A stretch of 17,074 nucleotides of DNA from an uncultured bacterium (lineage in GTDB: Bacteria; Planctomycetota; Phycisphaerae; Phycisphaerales; SM1A02): NCBI GenBank assembly GCA_903918555.1, contig CAIXEV010000012.1, positions 1-17,074 of the forward strand, given 5' to 3'. The position numbers and the translations under genes are program-made. The notes beneath the pieces are model-generated. The model ran no database searches. It had not been told where the DNA came from and was given only the letters and a program-made list of their open reading frames with translations. Below, piece after piece: positions 15,290 to 17,074 of the stretch. Each line of letters begins with the position of its first letter. Position 1 is the first letter of the stretch.

Positions 15290-15835
15290 ATGCCTTCGCT
15301 CAAGACCATCCTCGCCTGCACCGCTGCCGTACCCGTCCTTGCGATCGCGGGCAGTGCGCTCAGTGAACTGGCAAATGGGGCGCTCAGTGAACTGGCAAAT
15401 GGGGCGCCCAGCGATATCTCGGAAGAGCCCGTCGCTTCCACGCTCTCGCAGCCGTGGCAGCTTGGCGAGGCTGCGAGCGTCGCCGTCGCCCTCGACGGCC
15501 GCGGCACTTCGAGCCTCGCCTGGTCTGGCGAACGGCCGATCGGGCTTGAGAGCCGGCACCAGCTTGGCGAAGGTGTTTCGCTTCACTTCGGCGCAGAGGC
15601 GCTTGCGGGGCAGACGCAGAGCGGGGCGACTCTGAACGCCTCCGACTGGCAGGCGGGCGCCGCCCTCCGCGCGAAGCTCGACAGCCACTGGACCGCGGGC
15701 GTCGGCGGAGGCTGGCGATCGACGACATCCACATCGACTTCAGGCCTCTCGACCTTCCTCGACTCCGACCGCCGCGGCGGAGGTTTCGATGAGGGCGAAG
15801 GGGTCGTGTGGCTCCGCCTCAGCGCCGAGTTCTGA
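15290..15835 (+). CDS. Small exported protein with outer-membrane beta-barrel-like C terminus and an 8-residue tandem repeat
   Basis: I do not recognise a family for this 181-residue protein. MPSLKTILACTAAVPVLAIAGSA is a likely signal peptide. Directly after it, residues 23-38 are two identical copies of ALSELANG, encoded by a perfect 24-bp DNA duplication, then a third partial copy beginning AP. From about residue 55 the chain alternates polar and non-polar residues in short strands separated by Gly/Asn/Asp turns (EAASVAVALDG, GVSLHFGAEALAG, WQAGAALRAKL, WTAGVGGGWRS). It ends GVVWLRLSAEF, with hydrophobic residues at every second position and a terminal Phe, the pattern of the outer-membrane protein insertion signal. 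It may be a short barrel or a surface protein; about 130 residues would allow at most a small barrel. The low-complexity STTSTSTSG run at 144-152 could be a loop. Confidence 0.65.
   Translation: MPSLKTILACTAAVPVLAIAGSALSELANGALSELANGAPSDISEEPVASTLSQPWQLGEAASVAVALDGRGTSSLAWSGERPIGLESRHQLGEGVSLHFGAEALAGQTQSGATLNASDWQAGAALRAKLDSHWTAGVGGGWRSTTSTSTSGLSTFLDSDRRGGGFDEGEGVVWLRLSAEF
15356..15403 (+). repeat. Perfect 24-bp tandem duplication inside the small exported protein gene
   Basis: GCGCTCAGTGAACTGGCAAA plus TGGG occurs twice head to tail with no mismatch, followed by GCGCCCAG as the start of a decayed or unrelated third copy. The unit is in frame (8 codons) and clearly lower in GC than its surroundings. 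Perfect identity points to a recent slippage or duplication event. Confidence 0.9.
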
Positions 15836-15844
15836 CGAACGGCC

Positions 15845-15900
15845 CCGTCAACCCGCCCACCCGTCAACTCGTCAACCCGCCCACCCGTCAACCCGCCCAC
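15845..15900 (+). repeat. Array of seven 8-bp units between two genes
   Basis: The 56 bp after the stop of the small exported protein gene split exactly into octamers: CCGTCAAC, CCGCCCAC, CCGTCAAC, TCGTCAAC, CCGCCCAC, CCGTCAAC, CCGCCCAC. On the other strand the main unit reads GTTGACGG. Two unit types alternate, with one variant. It lies outside any supported gene. There are no unique spacers, so it is not CRISPR. Confidence 0.9.
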
Positions 15901-16023
15901 CCGGCGCGCGCCGCCGCCGCGCGCTGCAGGCTCTCGGACTTTGGCCCGCGTCTCCCCAGGCGCCTCGAACTGAATCTGTCTCTTCGGAGCCCTGATTTGC
16001 GCGATTGCAGTGCGCGATCGGTG

Positions 16024-16029
16024 TAGGCT
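16024..16029 (+). promoter_or_regulatory. Candidate -10 box (TAGGCT) for leaderless dockerin-like gene
   Basis: TAGGCT is followed by 6 nt and the ATG at 16036, the same arrangement as before the M28, FkbM and M14 genes. No convincing -35 hexamer was found; the preceding 120 bp after the octamer array hold nothing else I can name. Confidence 0.5.
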
Positions 16030-16035
16030 CAGCGC

Positions 16036-16953
16036 ATGACCCTCCGGACCCTTGCCGCCGCCGCAGCGCTCGTCTGCTCCTCCTCGCTCCACGCGACCGA
16101 CATCTATGTGACCGGCTTCAACGACTACGGCACCGCCGCGCTGAGCGGCCAGCTGGCGTGGATCGGCGTCGGTGGAACCTGGGCGGTGAGCGGCGCGACG
16201 AACTCGCCGTTCCTGCCTGCGAATGTCATCGGCCCGGGCGTCAATCCAGGCGTCGACCCTGTTGGCGGCCGCGGCAAGATGGTGCGGCTGTGCACCGAGC
16301 GCTTCAACAACGGTCGCACGAAGGCGTGGCTCGACCTTTCCAACAGCGGCAAGTGGGCGGCGGCGAGCGTGGGTGGCAACACGGTGCTCGAGACCAAGGT
16401 CAAGATGTTCATCCCGAGCGGTCAGCCCGTGACCTCGACCTTCGGCGTGATGATCTCGAGGAGCGCGGCGGAGACTTCAGGCGGGTTCCTCGTGAGCGCG
16501 CAGAACGGCGCGATCAGCCTGCTGAACGGCGGCTACGCGGCGTCGAACCGCATCGCGACCGGCGCGACTGCGACGCTCAACGCATGGAATGAATACACCT
16601 ACCGCTGGAATGTCGCGACCGGCGAAGGCAAGCTGATCGTGAACGGCACGGCGGTCGCGACGCACACGACGACGCTTTCGGGCGCCGTGTATGCGTCGAA
16701 CCTCTTCGCGACGACGGACGCGACGCCCGGCACGAGCAACGCGTTCGGATTCTTCGACGACCTGTCGCTCGCGGCGGTCGCGCCAGTGGTTCCGTGCTCG
16801 GGCGACCTGAACGCCGACGGCGCGCGCGACGCGAGCGACCTCGCGGTCATGCTCGGCGCGTGGGGCACGGCCGGCGGCGATGTGAATGGCGACGGCACCA
16901 CGAACGGGTCTGACCTCGCCGTCCTGCTCGGTGGCTGGGGCGCGTGCCCGTAA
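16036..16953 (+). CDS. Secreted LamG-like protein with C-terminal dockerin-type calcium repeats
   Basis: This 305-residue protein has a signal peptide (about 1-20, MTLRTLAAAAALVCSSSLHA). The body (about 25-245) is rich in beta-strand-like segments; LNAWNEYTYRWNVATGEGKLIVNG (about 181-204) resembles the 'W....y.wd..tG...v.vnG' strand pair of concanavalin/LamG-like domains, which often bind carbohydrate. The C terminus has two EF-hand-like loops, DLNADGARDASDL (257-269) and DVNGDGTTNGSDL (282-294), each followed by AVxLGxWG. They are framed by Cys254 and Cys304, which could form a disulfide. This is the dockerin type I-like tail frequent on Planctomycetota secreted proteins, where it may act in surface retention or stability rather than in a cellulosome; no cohesin is visible here. 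The protein probably works at the cell surface; its ligand is unknown. Confidence 0.85.
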   Translation: MTLRTLAAAAALVCSSSLHATDIYVTGFNDYGTAALSGQLAWIGVGGTWAVSGATNSPFLPANVIGPGVNPGVDPVGGRGKMVRLCTERFNNGRTKAWLDLSNSGKWAAASVGGNTVLETKVKMFIPSGQPVTSTFGVMISRSAAETSGGFLVSAQNGAISLLNGGYAASNRIATGATATLNAWNEYTYRWNVATGEGKLIVNGTAVATHTTTLSGAVYASNLFATTDATPGTSNAFGFFDDLSLAAVAPVVPCSGDLNADGARDASDLAVMLGAWGTAGGDVNGDGTTNGSDLAVLLGGWGACP

Positions 16954-17004
16954 GCCGCGCGGAACGGACAGCGATCGATCATGCCCCAAAGCCATCACCA
17001 AAAA

Positions 17005-17033
17005 GCCTTCCCCACGCATCGCGCGGAGAAGGC
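17005..17033 (+). terminator. Probable hairpin terminator after the dockerin-like gene
   Basis: GCCTTCCCC (17005-17013) pairs with GGAGAAGGC (17025-17033) with a single C/A mismatch, an 11-nt loop between. It is preceded by five As and followed by CTATTCTTG. The A-tract gives a TTTTT run on the other strand, so it could work in both directions. It lies 51 nt after the stop codon at 16953. Confidence 0.6.
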
Positions 17034-17034
17034 C

Positions 17035-17040
17035 TATTCT
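17035..17040 (+). promoter_or_regulatory. Possible -10 box (TATTCT) at the window's right end
   Basis: TATTCT directly follows the terminator stem and lies 9 nt before an ATG at 17050. It fits the TANNNT pattern of the window but overlaps the T-rich part of the terminator, so it may be coincidence. Confidence 0.3.
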
Positions 17041-17049
17041 TGCGGGTCG

Positions 17050-17074
17050 ATGACCGATCACGCGATCACGGGCA
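17050..17074 (+). CDS. Possible start of a further gene, truncated by the window end
   Basis: Only eight codons (MTDHAITG) follow the ATG at 17050. The call rests on the TATTCT box just upstream and on the terminator that isolates it from the previous gene. Nothing can be said about function. Confidence 0.3.

Noticed and set aside
13725..15635. 636-codon plus-strand frame over the M14 and small exported protein genes
   Set aside because: It is out of frame with the M14 gene, whose zinc ligands and catalytic Glu are intact; Arg-rich shadow.
15845..15900. Possible CRISPR array
   Set aside because: The units are 8 bp, contiguous and without unique spacers, and no cas gene is present.
1..17074. 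tRNA, rRNA, insertion sequence, transposase or phage genes
   Set aside because: No tRNA- or rRNA-like segment, transposase motif or terminal inverted repeat was recognised by reading; a covariance-model and IS search would be needed to exclude them fully.

Overview
The window is GC-rich, densely coded bacterial chromosome, most likely from the Planctomycetota, class Phycisphaerae. The main reason is the last full gene (16036-16953). Its secreted product ends in two dockerin-like Asp/Asn calcium loops between two cysteines, closing with a 'LLGGWGACP'-type tail that I associate with Phycisphaerae secreted proteins. Many genes lack a Shine-Dalgarno sequence, which also fits. The assignment is an inference from sequence style only.

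Layout. (1) 1-1854, minus strand: a secreted M28 zinc peptidase fused to a solute-binding (SBP_bac_3) domain, followed 20 nt later by a membrane protein cut by the window edge. (2) 1890-2717, plus: an FkbM/METTL24-like methyltransferase, divergent from the peptidase. (3) 2884-11159, plus: a five-gene surface-polysaccharide cassette of glutamine-dependent asparagine synthetase-type amidotransferase (asnB), bi-domain sugar oxidoreductase, UDP-GlcNAc 2-epimerase (wecB), heparinase II/III-family protein and WbuB-like GT4 glycosyltransferase. The last four genes are tightly packed or overlapping. (4) 11163-13852, minus: a WaaE/KdtX-like GT2 glycosyltransferase, a prokaryotic glutamate-receptor-like ligand-gated channel with an unusual pore sequence, and a secreted DUF6265-like protein. 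(5) 13897-16953, plus: an M14 carboxypeptidase-like protein, a small exported protein with an outer-membrane beta-barrel-like C terminus and a 24-bp tandem repeat, an octamer-repeat spacer, and the dockerin-like secreted protein. (6) 16954-17074: a probable hairpin terminator and the first codons of another gene.

How the genes may work together. The cassette would make an activated amino sugar (UDP-ManNAc from WecB), oxidise or otherwise modify sugars, amidate a carboxyl group, transfer sugar, and trim or modify a uronate-containing glycan. No flippase, polymerase or initiating transferase lies in the window, so export must be encoded elsewhere. The genes on both sides are mostly exported proteins of the cell envelope.

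Most unusual points. Two solute-binding domains appear in non-transporter settings (fused to a peptidase, and in a channel). The channel's pore loop does not match the TVGYGD potassium filter. A recurrent TANNNT box lies 6-7 nt before the start codon of five genes, including two back-to-back divergent pairs, which suggests leaderless transcription. Two short tandem repeats sit in and just after the small exported protein gene.
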